In this document: piece by piece, positions 8,606 through 16,686 of the stretch | Numbering within the stretch: position 1 is the stretch's first letter | How the letters are laid out: each line of letters starts with the position of its first letter | NCBI RefSeq assembly: GCF_026236535.1 | Contig: NZ_JAHTMW010000013.1 | Location: forward strand, 124,001-188,000 | Reading direction: 5' to 3' | DNA length: 64,000 nucleotides | DNA from: Streptomyces sp. SKN60 | GTDB lineage: Bacteria > Actinomycetota > Actinomycetes > Streptomycetales > Streptomycetaceae | Translations under genes and position numbers: made by a program | Notes under the pieces: model-generated | What the model saw: the letters and a program-made list of their open reading frames with translations, nothing else | The model's database searches: none | What the model was told of the DNA's origin: nothing

Positions 8606-8627
8606 ACTTCGGAACGTATTCCGAAGT
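8606..8627. promoter_or_regulatory. TA operon operator
   Basis: ACTTCGGAA and TTCCGAAGT form perfect 9-bp arms around CGTA, 11 bases upstream of the antitoxin start. This is the expected place for the autoregulatory operator of a type II toxin-antitoxin operon, and any promoter must overlap it. Confidence 0.75.
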
Positions 8628-8645
8628 CAAGTGGTGCCGACACCG

Positions 8646-9485
8646 TCAGAGGTACCGGGCATACCCATCCAGGGCCTCCAGGACCTCCTTCTCGTCGCCC
8701 GGCGGCAGCTGGAGGACCACCTCCGGGCAGCCGAGGTCCGCGTAGTGGGCGAGCTTGCCGGGGTTCGGGTGGACGCCGAAGGGGACGACCTGGAGGGAGT
8801 CCGGGGTGCGGCCGGCCGCCTCCCAGGCCGCGCGGAGGAGCGGCAGGTTGGTGGAGAGGCCGCGGCCGCCGATGGGCATCCAGCCGTCGGCGTAGTCGGT
8901 GATGTGGGAGAAGAGCTTGGGGCCCGCCGCGCCGCCGACCAGGGTGCGCGGGGCGCCGGCGGGGGGCTTGGGCCAGGCCTCGGAGGCGCTGACGGAGCGG
9001 CCGAAGGCGCCCTCGTACGCGGTGGGTTCGGCGGACCACAGGGCGCGCATCAGGTGCACGGCGTCCCGGGTGCGCTCGCGGCGGGTGGGCCAGTCGACGC
9101 CGTGGTCGGCGGCCTCCTCGCGGTTCCAGCCGAAGCCGACGCCGAGGGTGAAGCGCCCGCCGGAGAGGTGGTCGAGGGTCGCGATCGTCTTGGCGAGGGC
9201 GATCGGGTCGTGCTCGGCGACCAGCGTGATGCCGGTGCCCAGGAGCAGGCGCTCGGTGACGGCGGCGGCCTGGCCGAGCGCCACGAAGGGGTCGAGGGTG
9301 CGGGCGTACTCGCGGGGCAGCTCGCCGCCGCCACCGCCGAACGGGTAGTCGGACTCCCGGGAGACGGGGATGTGGGTGTGCTCGGGGAGGTAGAGCCCGG
9401 CGAAGCCGCGCTCTTCGAGGGCGCGGGCGAGGCGCACGGGGGAGATGGTCTCGTCGGTCAGGAAGATCGTGGTCGAGATCCGCAT
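8646..9485 (-). CDS. LLM-class (F420-type) oxidoreductase
   Basis: A 279-residue luciferase-like TIM-barrel oxidoreductase of the kind that often uses F420. It starts MRISTTIFLTDETISP, with LYLPEHTHIPVSRES near residue 40, the family block TLDHLSGGRFTLGVGFGWNREE near 110-130, and WMPIGGRG towards the end. The ATG at 9485 starts exactly at the first beta-strand, whereas upstream in-frame sequence is low-complexity. The gene diverges from a secreted PHP hydrolase and ends 51 bases before the antitoxin start, so they may be read together. Its substrate is unknown. Nearness to fbiC supports but does not prove F420 use. Confidence 0.88.
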   Translation of the reverse strand: MRISTTIFLTDETISPVRLARALEERGFAGLYLPEHTHIPVSRESDYPFGGGGGELPREYARTLDPFVALGQAAAVTERLLLGTGITLVAEHDPIALAKTIATLDHLSGGRFTLGVGFGWNREEAADHGVDWPTRRERTRDAVHLMRALWSAEPTAYEGAFGRSVSASEAWPKPPAGAPRTLVGGAAGPKLFSHITDYADGWMPIGGRGLSTNLPLLRAAWEAAGRTPDSLQVVPFGVHPNPGKLAHYADLGCPEVVLQLPPGDEKEVLEALDGYARYL

Positions 9486-9630
9486 GGGGGCACGGTAGGG
9501 GGTGGGGCGTGGAATTCCGAGGGGCGTGCGGTACGTGTACGGGTACGGCACGGGTCCCGCGCCGTGGGTGCCGGGTGGGTGCCGGGTGCCGCTCGCGTTG
9601 TTCCGGTGTTCACCTCCGCGCGCCACAGTC

Positions 9631-11130
9631 ATGGGCATGACGGATACGACTCGACGCGCGCTCCTCATGACGGGCGCGGCGACCGCGTTTACGTTGGGCA
9701 CCGTGAGCTTCGCGCATGCCGATCCCGGAGGCGAGGACGGCGACGGCGTCCTCACCCGCACCGTGCGCGGCACCCTGCCGCCCGGCTCCCCCGACTTCGT
9801 GTACCTGCCGGTGGAGCTGCCGCACGGGGTGCGCGAGCTGCACGTCGCCTACGCGTACGAGCGGCCCGCCGTGCCCGCCGGCACCCAGGGCAACGCCCTC
9901 GACATCGGCCTCTTCGACCAGCGCGGCACCGCCCTCGGCGGCCAGGGCTTCCGTGGCTGGTCGGGCGGCGCCCGCAAGGAGTTCTTCGTCCGCACCGACG
10001 ACGCCACGCCCGGGTACGTGGCCGGGCCGCTGCGGGCCGGGACCTGGTACGTGGCGCTCGGCCCGTACACGGTGGCGCCGCAGGGGCTCGCGTACACCGT
10101 GACGATCACCCTGCGGCTCGGTCCCTCCGCGCCCGCCGTACGCCCGGCATACCCGCCGGAGCGGGCCCGCGGCCGGGGCCGGGACTGGTACCGCGGCGAC
10201 TGCCATCTGCACACCGTGCACTCCGACGGGCGCCGCACCCCGGCCGAGGTCGCCGCGCTCGCCCGCGCCGCCGGCCTCGACTTCCTCGCCGGCACCGAGC
10301 ACAACACCCACGCCGGGCACGGCGCCTGGGCCGAGCACGCCGGCGACGACCTGCTGATCCTGCTCGGCGAGGAGGTCACCACCCGCAACGGCCACGTGCT
10401 CGCCCTCGGCACCGCCCCCGGCACCTTCGTCGACTGGCGCTACCGGGCCCGGGAGAACCGCTTCGGCCGGTTCGCCCGCGAGATCCGCCGCTCGGGCGGG
10501 CTCGTCGTGCCCGCGCACCCGCAGGCCACCTGCATCGGCTGCGCCTGGAAGTTCGGCTTCGGCGACGCGGACGCGGTCGAGGTGTGGAACGGCCCCTACA
10601 CGCCGGACGACGAGGTCGCCCTGGCGGGCTGGGACGGGGCCCTCGCGCAAGGGCGGTGGACCCCGGCGATGGGGAACAGCGACGCCCACCGCGACCCCGA
10701 CCGGGTCGGGACGCCGCAGACCGTGGTCCTGGCCGACGAGCTGAGCCGGGCGGCGATCCTCGACGGGCTGCGGGCGGGGCGTTCGTACGTCGCCGAGTCG
10801 GCGGCGGTCTCCGTGGACTTCACGCTCACCGACAGCCGCGGGCGCTCGGCCGGCCTGGGCGAGCGCCTCACCGTCCCGGCCGACGAACCGGTGACCGCCC
10901 GACTCCGGGTCACCGGCGCGCCCGCGGGCGGCACCCTGCGCCTGGTCACCGACCAGGGCGTGCTGCACACCGCGCAGAGCACCGGCACGGGCGTGGACGC
11001 CGTCGACTGGACGACGACGGCCGCGTACGCGACCTATGTACGGGCGGAGGTCCGCCACCCGGTGACGGCCCCGCCGCTCCCGGGCGCGCTCGCGGCCTTC
11101 ACCAACCCGGTCTTCCTGACAGCCGCCTGA
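9631..11130 (+). CDS. Secreted CehA/McbA-type PHP metallohydrolase
   Basis: A 499-residue exported hydrolase. The N-terminus (TTRRALLMTGAATAFTLG, ending AHA) looks like a twin-arginine signal peptide. Residues about 35-170 form a beta-rich domain, then the PHP metal site begins at CHLHTVHSDG (His192, His194, His197), followed by GTEHNTH near 223 and GNSDAHRD near 350. CehA/McbA relatives hydrolyse esters and carbamates outside the cytoplasm; the substrate here is unknown. The C-terminal 100 residues look like a beta-sandwich. No strong SD precedes ATG 9631; a second ATG lies two codons in. It ends 4 bases from a convergent acetyltransferase gene. Confidence 0.88.
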   Translation: MGMTDTTRRALLMTGAATAFTLGTVSFAHADPGGEDGDGVLTRTVRGTLPPGSPDFVYLPVELPHGVRELHVAYAYERPAVPAGTQGNALDIGLFDQRGTALGGQGFRGWSGGARKEFFVRTDDATPGYVAGPLRAGTWYVALGPYTVAPQGLAYTVTITLRLGPSAPAVRPAYPPERARGRGRDWYRGDCHLHTVHSDGRRTPAEVAALARAAGLDFLAGTEHNTHAGHGAWAEHAGDDLLILLGEEVTTRNGHVLALGTAPGTFVDWRYRARENRFGRFAREIRRSGGLVVPAHPQATCIGCAWKFGFGDADAVEVWNGPYTPDDEVALAGWDGALAQGRWTPAMGNSDAHRDPDRVGTPQTVVLADELSRAAILDGLRAGRSYVAESAAVSVDFTLTDSRGRSAGLGERLTVPADEPVTARLRVTGAPAGGTLRLVTDQGVLHTAQSTGTGVDAVDWTTTAAYATYVRAEVRHPVTAPPLPGALAAFTNPVFLTAA

Positions 11131-11134
11131 GCGG

Positions 11135-11668
11135 TCACACCTGATATTCGGTCAGGTCGATGGCGTGGACCCGCAGCGGGTGCCCGTACACCGGGTGGAC
11201 GGTCTCCCGCTCCGGGACCATGCCGAGCTTGCGCATCACGTTCTCCGAGGCGGTGTTGCCGACCCGCGCGATGCTGATCACCCGGTCGAGCCCGCGGTCC
11301 TGCAGCCCGAACTCGAGCGCCGCGTGCGCCGCCTCGGAGGCGTAGCCCTGCCCCCAGTAGGGCCGTCCGAGCCGCCAGCCGATCTCGACAGCGGGCAGCA
11401 CCTCGGGCAGGAACTCCGGCACGGAGAGCCCGGTGAACCCGATCAGCTCCCCGGACCCGAGCAGCTCGACCGCGAACAGCCCGAAGCCCTCCTCGTCCCA
11501 CTCCTCCTCGATCCGCTCGATCGCCTCGGCGGTCTGCTCCAGATCGCGCACGGACCCGTCGCCGATCCAGCGCATCACCTCGGGGTCGGCGTTGATCTCG
11601 GCCATCGGCACGAGGTCGTCGTCGCTCCAGCGACGCAGCAGCAGGCGGGGCGTGAGGATCTCGGTCAT
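11135..11668 (-). CDS. GNAT acetyltransferase (RimJ/RimL type)
   Basis: A 177-residue GNAT-fold N-acetyltransferase of the RimJ/RimL/SpeG branch: TPRLLLRRWSDDDLVPMAEINADPEVMRWIG at the start, EIGWRLGRPYWGQGYASEAA as the acetyl-CoA loop around residues 93-112, and NTASENVMRKLGM near 135. It should transfer an acetyl group to a protein N-terminus or small amine. ATG 11668 is chosen over an upstream in-frame ATG because it begins the conserved TPRLLLR strand. It converges on the PHP hydrolase gene. Confidence 0.88.
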   Translation of the reverse strand: MTEILTPRLLLRRWSDDDLVPMAEINADPEVMRWIGDGSVRDLEQTAEAIERIEEEWDEEGFGLFAVELLGSGELIGFTGLSVPEFLPEVLPAVEIGWRLGRPYWGQGYASEAAHAALEFGLQDRGLDRVISIARVGNTASENVMRKLGMVPERETVHPVYGHPLRVHAIDLTEYQV

Positions 11669-11765
11669 GCCCCCATCATCGCGCGTCTGCGCGTCCCGTA
11701 TTCCGTCTCGCATTCCGTCCCGTATTCAGGTGTGCCCCGCCGCCGGTCTGCGTACGGTGGCCCGC

Positions 11766-12539
11766 ATGCTGACGCGTCTTGAGACCTATTACGACTCCGT
11801 GCCCCGCTCCGCCGCCCGCGCCGAGGAGTTCGGGCCGCTGACCCTGTTCGTACGGGAGGGGGCGGGCTGGCCGTACTACGCGCGGCCCGCGCTCGGGCAG
11901 GCCGGGGCCCGGGAGGTGCCGGTGGCGGCGGTGGAGAAGGTGCGGGCGCGGCAGCGGGAGCTGGGGGTGCCGGAGGCGTTCGAGTGGGTCGCGGAGACCA
12001 CGCCGGGGCTGCGGGCGGCGGTCGAGGCGAGCGGGCTCGTGGTGCACGAGCACCCGCTGATGGTCCTGTCGGCGGAGGCCGAGGCGGAGCAGCTCCCGTC
12101 GCCGCCGCAGGACGTCACCGTCCGCATGGTCGGCCCGGACGACCCGGACCTGGCGAGCGCGGTCGCCGCCCCGTACGCCGCCTTCGGCGCCACCCCCGCG
12201 CCCGGCGCGACCGCCCAGGTCACCGCCCGCCTCACGGCCGGCCTCACCCGCCTCGCGGCCGCCTTCGACCCCTCCGGCACCGCCCTCGCGGCCGGCCAGC
12301 ACCAGCCCGTCGGCCCGGTCACCGAGGTCGTCGGCGTCGGCACCCTCCCGGACTCCCGCCGCCGCGGCCTGGGCCTCGCGGTCACCGCCGCCCTCGTCGC
12401 CGACGCCCGCGCCCTCGGCGTCGAGACGGTCTTCCTCTCCGCCACGGACGCCACGGTGGCCCGCCTCTACGCCCGGCTCGGCTTCCGCACGGTGGGCACG
12501 GCGCTGATCGCGGAGGCGGCGGGGGACGACGCCTCCTGA
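11766..12539 (+). CDS. GNAT acetyltransferase
   Basis: A 257-residue protein with a C-terminal GNAT domain: VVGVGTLPDSRRRGLGLAVTAALVADAR holds the acetyl-CoA-binding RRxGxG/A loop, and FLSATDATVARLYARLGFRTVG closes the fold. The N-terminal 110 residues are a degenerate half-domain common in two-lobed Streptomyces GNATs. Acceptor substrate unknown. The start lies directly after the divergent RimJ-like gene's promoter region. Its last 73 bases overlap the 3' end of the next, convergent acetyltransferase gene, and both ends are coding. Confidence 0.85.
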   Translation: MLTRLETYYDSVPRSAARAEEFGPLTLFVREGAGWPYYARPALGQAGAREVPVAAVEKVRARQRELGVPEAFEWVAETTPGLRAAVEASGLVVHEHPLMVLSAEAEAEQLPSPPQDVTVRMVGPDDPDLASAVAAPYAAFGATPAPGATAQVTARLTAGLTRLAAAFDPSGTALAAGQHQPVGPVTEVVGVGTLPDSRRRGLGLAVTAALVADARALGVETVFLSATDATVARLYARLGFRTVGTALIAEAAGDDAS

Positions 12540-13027
12540 CGTACGCCGGGAACGGCCGGCTCCCGGACCATCAGGACGTCGATCGGGTCCTCGGACTCGA
12601 CCGTGAAGCCCTCGCGCTCGTAGAGGCGGCGGGCGGCGCTGCCCCGGATCACGACGAGGCGGACCGGGACGCCCTCCGCGTCCGCGCGGGCGAGGAGGGT
12701 GCGGAGGACGGTGGTGCCGAGGCCCCGGCCCTGGGTCTCGGGGGCGAGGTAGAAGTGCTCGATGTAGTAGCCGGGGCCCGCCTTGTACGGGGCGAAGGAG
12801 ACGCAGCCCGCGAAGGCGCCGGCGACCTCGATCACCGTCGTGTGCGCGGGGCGGAACTCGTCGCGCAGCCGCTGCCGGACCCGGTGCGTGTCGTAGCGGC
12901 CGAGCCGCTCCAGGTCGGGCCGCATGACCACGGCCTTCAGCTCGGCGACGGGCTCGACGTCCGCCGCGGTCGCCGGGCGCGGCGACCAGTTCGTGTCGTC
13001 GTACGAGGTGGGATGCGGGGATGACAT
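12467..13027 (-). CDS. GNAT acetyltransferase
   Basis: A 186-residue single-domain GNAT: PRPATAADVEPVAELKAVVM, then FYLAPETQGRGLGTTVLRTLLARA (the QGRGLG acetyl-CoA loop near residues 93-98), and SAARRLYEREGF near 130. The C-terminal 30 residues are Ala/Pro-rich and lie in the 73-base overlap with the convergent GNAT gene, so they may be non-essential tail. Acceptor unknown. The start matches the ATG preceding the conserved N-terminal strand. Confidence 0.85.
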   Translation of the reverse strand: MSSPHPTSYDDTNWSPRPATAADVEPVAELKAVVMRPDLERLGRYDTHRVRQRLRDEFRPAHTTVIEVAGAFAGCVSFAPYKAGPGYYIEHFYLAPETQGRGLGTTVLRTLLARADAEGVPVRLVVIRGSAARRLYEREGFTVESEDPIDVLMVREPAVPGVRQEASSPAASAISAVPTVRKPSRA

Positions 13028-13085
13028 GGGCGCATCGTAGGAGGGGCAGGCGTAACCCCGGCCGCCCGGGCGGCGTTCACGCGGC

Positions 13086-13313
13086 ATGAAGAAGATCCTC
13101 ACCGCCGTCGCCCTGACCTCCTTCGCCGTGACCGGTGCCGTGGCCGGTGGCCTCGCCGCCGCCGGGAGCGCCGCCGCCGACACCGGCGGCGCCAACCTGC
13201 CCTCCGTGGTGCCGCTGAGCGGTGTCCTGATGCCCAAGGCCAAGCCGGCCTCCGCCGAGCAGATGCCGGGCGCCAACAAGCTGGTCGAGGGGCTCCTCCC
13301 CGGCCAGCACTGA
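13086..13313 (+). CDS. Small secreted protein
   Basis: A 75-residue protein with a clear Sec signal peptide (MKKILTAVALTSFAVTGAVAGG, likely cleaved after SAAA near residue 30), leaving a mature peptide of about 40-45 residues rich in Pro, Leu and Lys. No cysteines, so it is neither a lipoprotein nor a disulfide-bonded chaplin. I do not recognise the family. The last codons fall in a 12-bp tandem duplication (CACTGAGCCGAG twice) that repeats the stop codon region. A strong hairpin follows. Confidence 0.75.
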   Translation: MKKILTAVALTSFAVTGAVAGGLAAAGSAAADTGGANLPSVVPLSGVLMPKAKPASAEQMPGANKLVEGLLPGQH

Positions 13314-13345
13314 GCCGAGCACTGAGCCGAGGGAAGACACAGCAG

Positions 13346-13392
13346 AACGACGAAGGTGGCGGGACCCCCCACGGGCCCGCCACCTCGTCGTT
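13346..13392. terminator. Bidirectional terminator hairpin
   Basis: AACGACGAAGGTGGCGGG and CCCGCCACCTCGTCGTT pair as a 17-bp stem with one bulged base and a 12-nt loop, between the small secreted protein gene and the convergent permease gene. Confidence 0.75.
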
Positions 13393-13420
13393 CTCCGTCA
13401 CCGGACGGCCGAGGAGTCCA

Positions 13421-14986
13421 TCAGTCCTCGACGACCAGCGACGGCGTCTCCTTGGTGAGCACCTCGCCCCGGAAGAACGCGGGGCTCTTGGCGCGCATCA
13501 CCAGCATGATCACCAGGCCGAGCAGCAGCAGCCCGACGCCGATCACGAACACCGACCCGACGCCGAAGACCGCGGAGCCGGAGCCGTACGCCGGGTCCCA
13601 CATGTCGTACAGCGTCTTGCCGAAGACCGCCGACAGGAGCAGCCCGCCGAGCAGCGGGAAGAGGCCCTTGAAGACCAGGTCGCGGAAGGAGGCGGTCAGC
13701 TCGCGGCGGAAGTACCAGGCGCAGGCGAAGGCGGTCAGCGCGTAGTAGAAGCAGATCATCAGGCCGAGCGCGTAGATCGTGTCGACCAGGACGTGCTCGC
13801 TGACCAGGGTCATCACCGTGTAGAAGACGCCGGTGGCGACGCCGGCCACGATCGTGGCCTTGCCGGGGGTCTTGAAGCGCGGGTGGACCTTGGCGTACGA
13901 GGCGGGCAGGGCCTCGTACGCGGACATGGCCAGGACCGTGCGGGCCACCGGGATGAAGGTGGTCTGGAGGCTGGCGGCGGCCGAGGCGAGCACCGCGAGG
14001 AAGAGCAGGATGCCGAGGGCGGGGCCCATGACGGGGCCGGCCAGGGCGGCGAAGACGTTGTCGGAGGTCTCCGGGTTGGCGAGGCCGAGGCCCTGGTCGC
14101 CGGAGCCGACGGCCATCTGGGCGGCGACGCCGGTGGCGAGGTAGGAGCCGACCAGGACGACCATCGCGATGAGCGCGGCGCGGCCGGGGGTCTTCTCGGC
14201 GCCGACGGTCTCCTCGTTGGCGGTCAGACAGGTGTCCCAGCCCCAGTACATGAAGATCGACAGCGAGAGTCCGGCGGTGAACGCGCCGAAGGACTGCACC
14301 GCGAAGGGGTTCATCCAGGACCAGGAGAAGTCGACCGAGCTCTCGAAGGAGCCGGCCTTCGACAGGGCCATGCCCACGAAGACGGCGAGGACGACGAGCT
14401 GGAGGCCGACGAGGGTGTACTGCACGCCCTTGGTGGCGGTCATGCCGCGGTAGCTGATCGCGGTCGCGGCGGCGATCAGGGCGAGGCAGGTGACGATGTG
14501 GACGGCCTTGTTGTCGTCCAGGGCGCCGATCGAGGGGTTGCCGGTGATCTCGCCGGCGAGCAGCCAGAAGTACGAGGTGGCGACGCCGGCCAGGTTGGAG
14601 AGCACGATGATCGTGGCGATCACCAGGCCCCAGCCGCACATCCAGCCGAGCTTGGGGCCGAAGGCCTTCACGGTCCAGGTGAAGGAGGTGCCGCAGTCCG
14701 GCATGACCTTGTTGAGCTCGCGGTACGCGAATGCGACGAGCAGCATCGGCAGGAAGCCCGCGAGGAAGACGGCGGGCATCTGCAGGCCGACCTCGCCGGC
14801 GGTGGAGCCGAGGGTGGAGGTCAGGCAGTAGACGGGGGCGACGGTGGAGATGCCGATGACGGCGCTGCCGAGGAGGCCGACGGAGTTGCCGCCGAGTCCC
14901 TTGCTGCGCACGCCGTCGGTGCCGCCCCGCGCCGGGACGTCCCTCACCGTGTCTCCGGCCTGGGGCCGCACATCCACCTGAGTCAT
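13421..14986 (-). CDS. APC-family amino acid/amine permease
   Basis: A 521-residue transporter of the amino acid-polyamine-organocation superfamily with about 12 membrane segments. SAVIGISTVAPVYCLTSTLGS forms helix 1 with the broken-helix substrate site, and MPDCGTSFTWTVKAFGPKLGW is the loop before helix 3. WGWDTCLTANEETVGAEKTPGRAAL near residue 265 is typical of bacterial members with amine or amino-acid substrates. Start at MTQVDVRPQ, giving the usual short cytoplasmic tail. The next gene upstream is an aldehyde dehydrogenase, so uptake of an amine oxidised to an aldehyde and then an acid is plausible but inferred. Its 227-bp promoter region holds several dyads. Confidence 0.9.
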   Translation of the reverse strand: MTQVDVRPQAGDTVRDVPARGGTDGVRSKGLGGNSVGLLGSAVIGISTVAPVYCLTSTLGSTAGEVGLQMPAVFLAGFLPMLLVAFAYRELNKVMPDCGTSFTWTVKAFGPKLGWMCGWGLVIATIIVLSNLAGVATSYFWLLAGEITGNPSIGALDDNKAVHIVTCLALIAAATAISYRGMTATKGVQYTLVGLQLVVLAVFVGMALSKAGSFESSVDFSWSWMNPFAVQSFGAFTAGLSLSIFMYWGWDTCLTANEETVGAEKTPGRAALIAMVVLVGSYLATGVAAQMAVGSGDQGLGLANPETSDNVFAALAGPVMGPALGILLFLAVLASAAASLQTTFIPVARTVLAMSAYEALPASYAKVHPRFKTPGKATIVAGVATGVFYTVMTLVSEHVLVDTIYALGLMICFYYALTAFACAWYFRRELTASFRDLVFKGLFPLLGGLLLSAVFGKTLYDMWDPAYGSGSAVFGVGSVFVIGVGLLLLGLVIMLVMRAKSPAFFRGEVLTKETPSLVVED

Positions 14987-15055
14987 GAACAGGACGTTAA
15001 GTGCTGCGATTTCCACATCCGGAAGATCGAAATCCGCCCAGCGGAGTGATCATAG

Positions 15056-15070
15056 CCTTGCATTGCAAGG
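15056..15070. promoter_or_regulatory. Dyad in permease promoter region
   Basis: CCTTGCATTGCAAGG has perfect 7-bp arms around one base, 70 bases upstream of the permease start. It is a likely operator for a local regulator; no match to a named regulon is claimed. Confidence 0.55.
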
Positions 15071-15147
15071 GTCGAATCGGACGCACGCCAAAGATTGAAA
15101 GATCGACTGACGAGCTGAACCGGCCAAGCCTCCGGACGGAACCGAGT

Positions 15148-15164
15148 GTCCGATATACGGAAAC
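15148..15164. promoter_or_regulatory. IclR-like dyad
   Basis: GTCCGATATACGGAAAC contains TCCG-ATATA-CGGA, the general shape of IclR-family operators. It lies about 160 bases upstream of the permease start. Weak evidence: position and symmetry only. Confidence 0.3.
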
Positions 15165-15203
15165 CGCAGCCGCGCCCGGAATCGCCCGTTCCAGACTTTC
15201 CCT

Positions 15204-15217
15204 GTGACGTGCGTCAC
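15204..15217. promoter_or_regulatory. Crp-like site
   Basis: GTGACGTGCGTCAC is a dyad with 6-bp arms and fits the Streptomyces Crp consensus GTG-N6-GNCAC exactly. It overlaps the aldehyde dehydrogenase stop, about 220 bases upstream of the permease start. Whether it functions from there is uncertain. Confidence 0.35.
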
Positions 15218-16686
15218 CCCGGCCAGACGACCGCCTGCAGCTCGCTGTACGCGTGCAGCGCGTACGAGCCGACGTCCCGCCCCACCCCGCTCTTCTTGAA
15301 GCCGCCGAACGGCGCCTCCATGTTCCGGCCGATGGTGTTCACGCCGACCCCGCCGGCCCGCAGCCGGGCCGCGACCCGGAAGGCGCGGGCCACGTCGCCG
15401 GACCACACGTAGTCGATCAGTCCGTAGTCGCTGTCGTTCGCGAGTGCGACGCCCTCCTCCTCGTCGTCGAACGGCACCACGACGACCACCGGGCCGAAGA
15501 TCTCCTCCCGCACCACCCGCATCTCGTTGGTGCACTCCGCGAGCAGCGTCGGCGCCACGTAGAAGCCCCGGTCGAGGCCGGGGCCTGCCAGGCGCTCGCC
15601 GCCCGCGACGACCCGCGCGCCCTCCTTCCGGCCGAGCTCCACGTACGCCTCGATCCGGTCGCGGTGGGCCGCCGAGATCACCGGGCCGACCACCGTGCCG
15701 CGCTCCGCCGGGTCGCCGACCTTCAGGAAGCCGGTGTAGGCGGCCAGCTTCTCGACCAGCCGGTCGTGGATCGCGCGCTGGGCGAGCACCCGGGTCGGGG
15801 CCGTACAGATCTGGCCGCTGTAGAAGGAGAAGGTGGTCCCGATGCCACTGACGGCCGCGTCCAGGTCGGCGTCGTCGAAGACGAGGGCCGCGCCCTTGCC
15901 GCCGAGCTCCATCAGCTGCCGCTTCATCGCCCGGCCGCAGACCTCGCCGATGGCCTGCCCCACGGCCGTGGAGCCGGTGAAGGAGACCATGTCGACGGCC
16001 GGGGAGTCCACGGCCGCCTCGCCGACGGCGGGCGCCGAGCCGGTGACCAGATTGACCACACCGGCCGGCACCCCCGCCTCCTCCAGGGCCCGCACCATCG
16101 CGAAGACGGACAGCGGGTCCTGCGGGGCGGGTTTCACCACGACCGTGTTTCCCATGGCGAGCGCCGGGGCGATCTTGCCGGCCGGGTTGGCCCAGGGGTT
16201 GTTGTACGAGGTGATGCAGGTGACCACGCCCACCGGGCGCCGTACCGCCACCGCCCCGAACACCCCGGCCTTCCCCATCGGCCCGGCCTCGTTGATCTGC
16301 GGCGGCAGCGCCTGCTCGACCGGCTCCAGGGCGCCCCGCGCGTACCGCCGGAAGCGCGAGGCGCCGACCGCGACCTGCATGCCGCGGGCCGTGGCCGTGG
16401 TGGCGCCGGTCTCGGCGCGGGCAAGCTCGGTGTGGGCCGCGGCGTCCCGGGCCATCAGGCCGGCGGCCCGGTCGAGGATCGCGGCCCGCTCCTCCGGTGC
16501 CGTACGGGACCAGGCCGCGAAGGCGGTACGGGCGGCCTCGGCGGCCTCGTACACCTGGGCCCGGGAGGCCTCGGGGGCGTGGCCCACGAGCTCCTCGGTG
16601 GCGGGGTTGATCACCGGGTAGTGCCCGCCGTCGGGCTCGACCCACTCCCCGCCGATGTACAGCCGCTCCGTGATCTCGTGCGTCAT
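15214..16686 (-). CDS. NAD(P)-dependent aldehyde dehydrogenase
   Basis: A 490-residue aldehyde dehydrogenase oxidising an aldehyde to its acid. It shows YIGGEWVEP at the N-terminus, TSYNNPWANPAGKIAPALAMGNTVVVKPA (cofactor loop), SFTGSTAVGQAI near 230, the ELGGKGA glutamate motif near 260 and the catalytic cysteine in GQICTAP (Cys294). GRNMEAPFGGFKKSGVGRD closes the domain. The ATG overlaps the stop of the preceding amidohydrolase in ATGA, so the two are translationally coupled. They belong to one leftward transcription unit with the LLM gene, preceded by operators O2 and O3. Substrate not identified. Confidence 0.92.
   Translation of the reverse strand: MTHEITERLYIGGEWVEPDGGHYPVINPATEELVGHAPEASRAQVYEAAEAARTAFAAWSRTAPEERAAILDRAAGLMARDAAAHTELARAETGATTATARGMQVAVGASRFRRYARGALEPVEQALPPQINEAGPMGKAGVFGAVAVRRPVGVVTCITSYNNPWANPAGKIAPALAMGNTVVVKPAPQDPLSVFAMVRALEEAGVPAGVVNLVTGSAPAVGEAAVDSPAVDMVSFTGSTAVGQAIGEVCGRAMKRQLMELGGKGAALVFDDADLDAAVSGIGTTFSFYSGQICTAPTRVLAQRAIHDRLVEKLAAYTGFLKVGDPAERGTVVGPVISAAHRDRIEAYVELGRKEGARVVAGGERLAGPGLDRGFYVAPTLLAECTNEMRVVREEIFGPVVVVVPFDDEEEGVALANDSDYGLIDYVWSGDVARAFRVAARLRAGGVGVNTIGRNMEAPFGGFKKSGVGRDVGSYALHAYSELQAVVWPG

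Noticed and set aside
15111..15130. Extra copy of the catabolic operator (CTGACGAGCTGAAC)
   Set aside because: Only the left half matches and the right arm is missing, so it was not counted among the ten sites.
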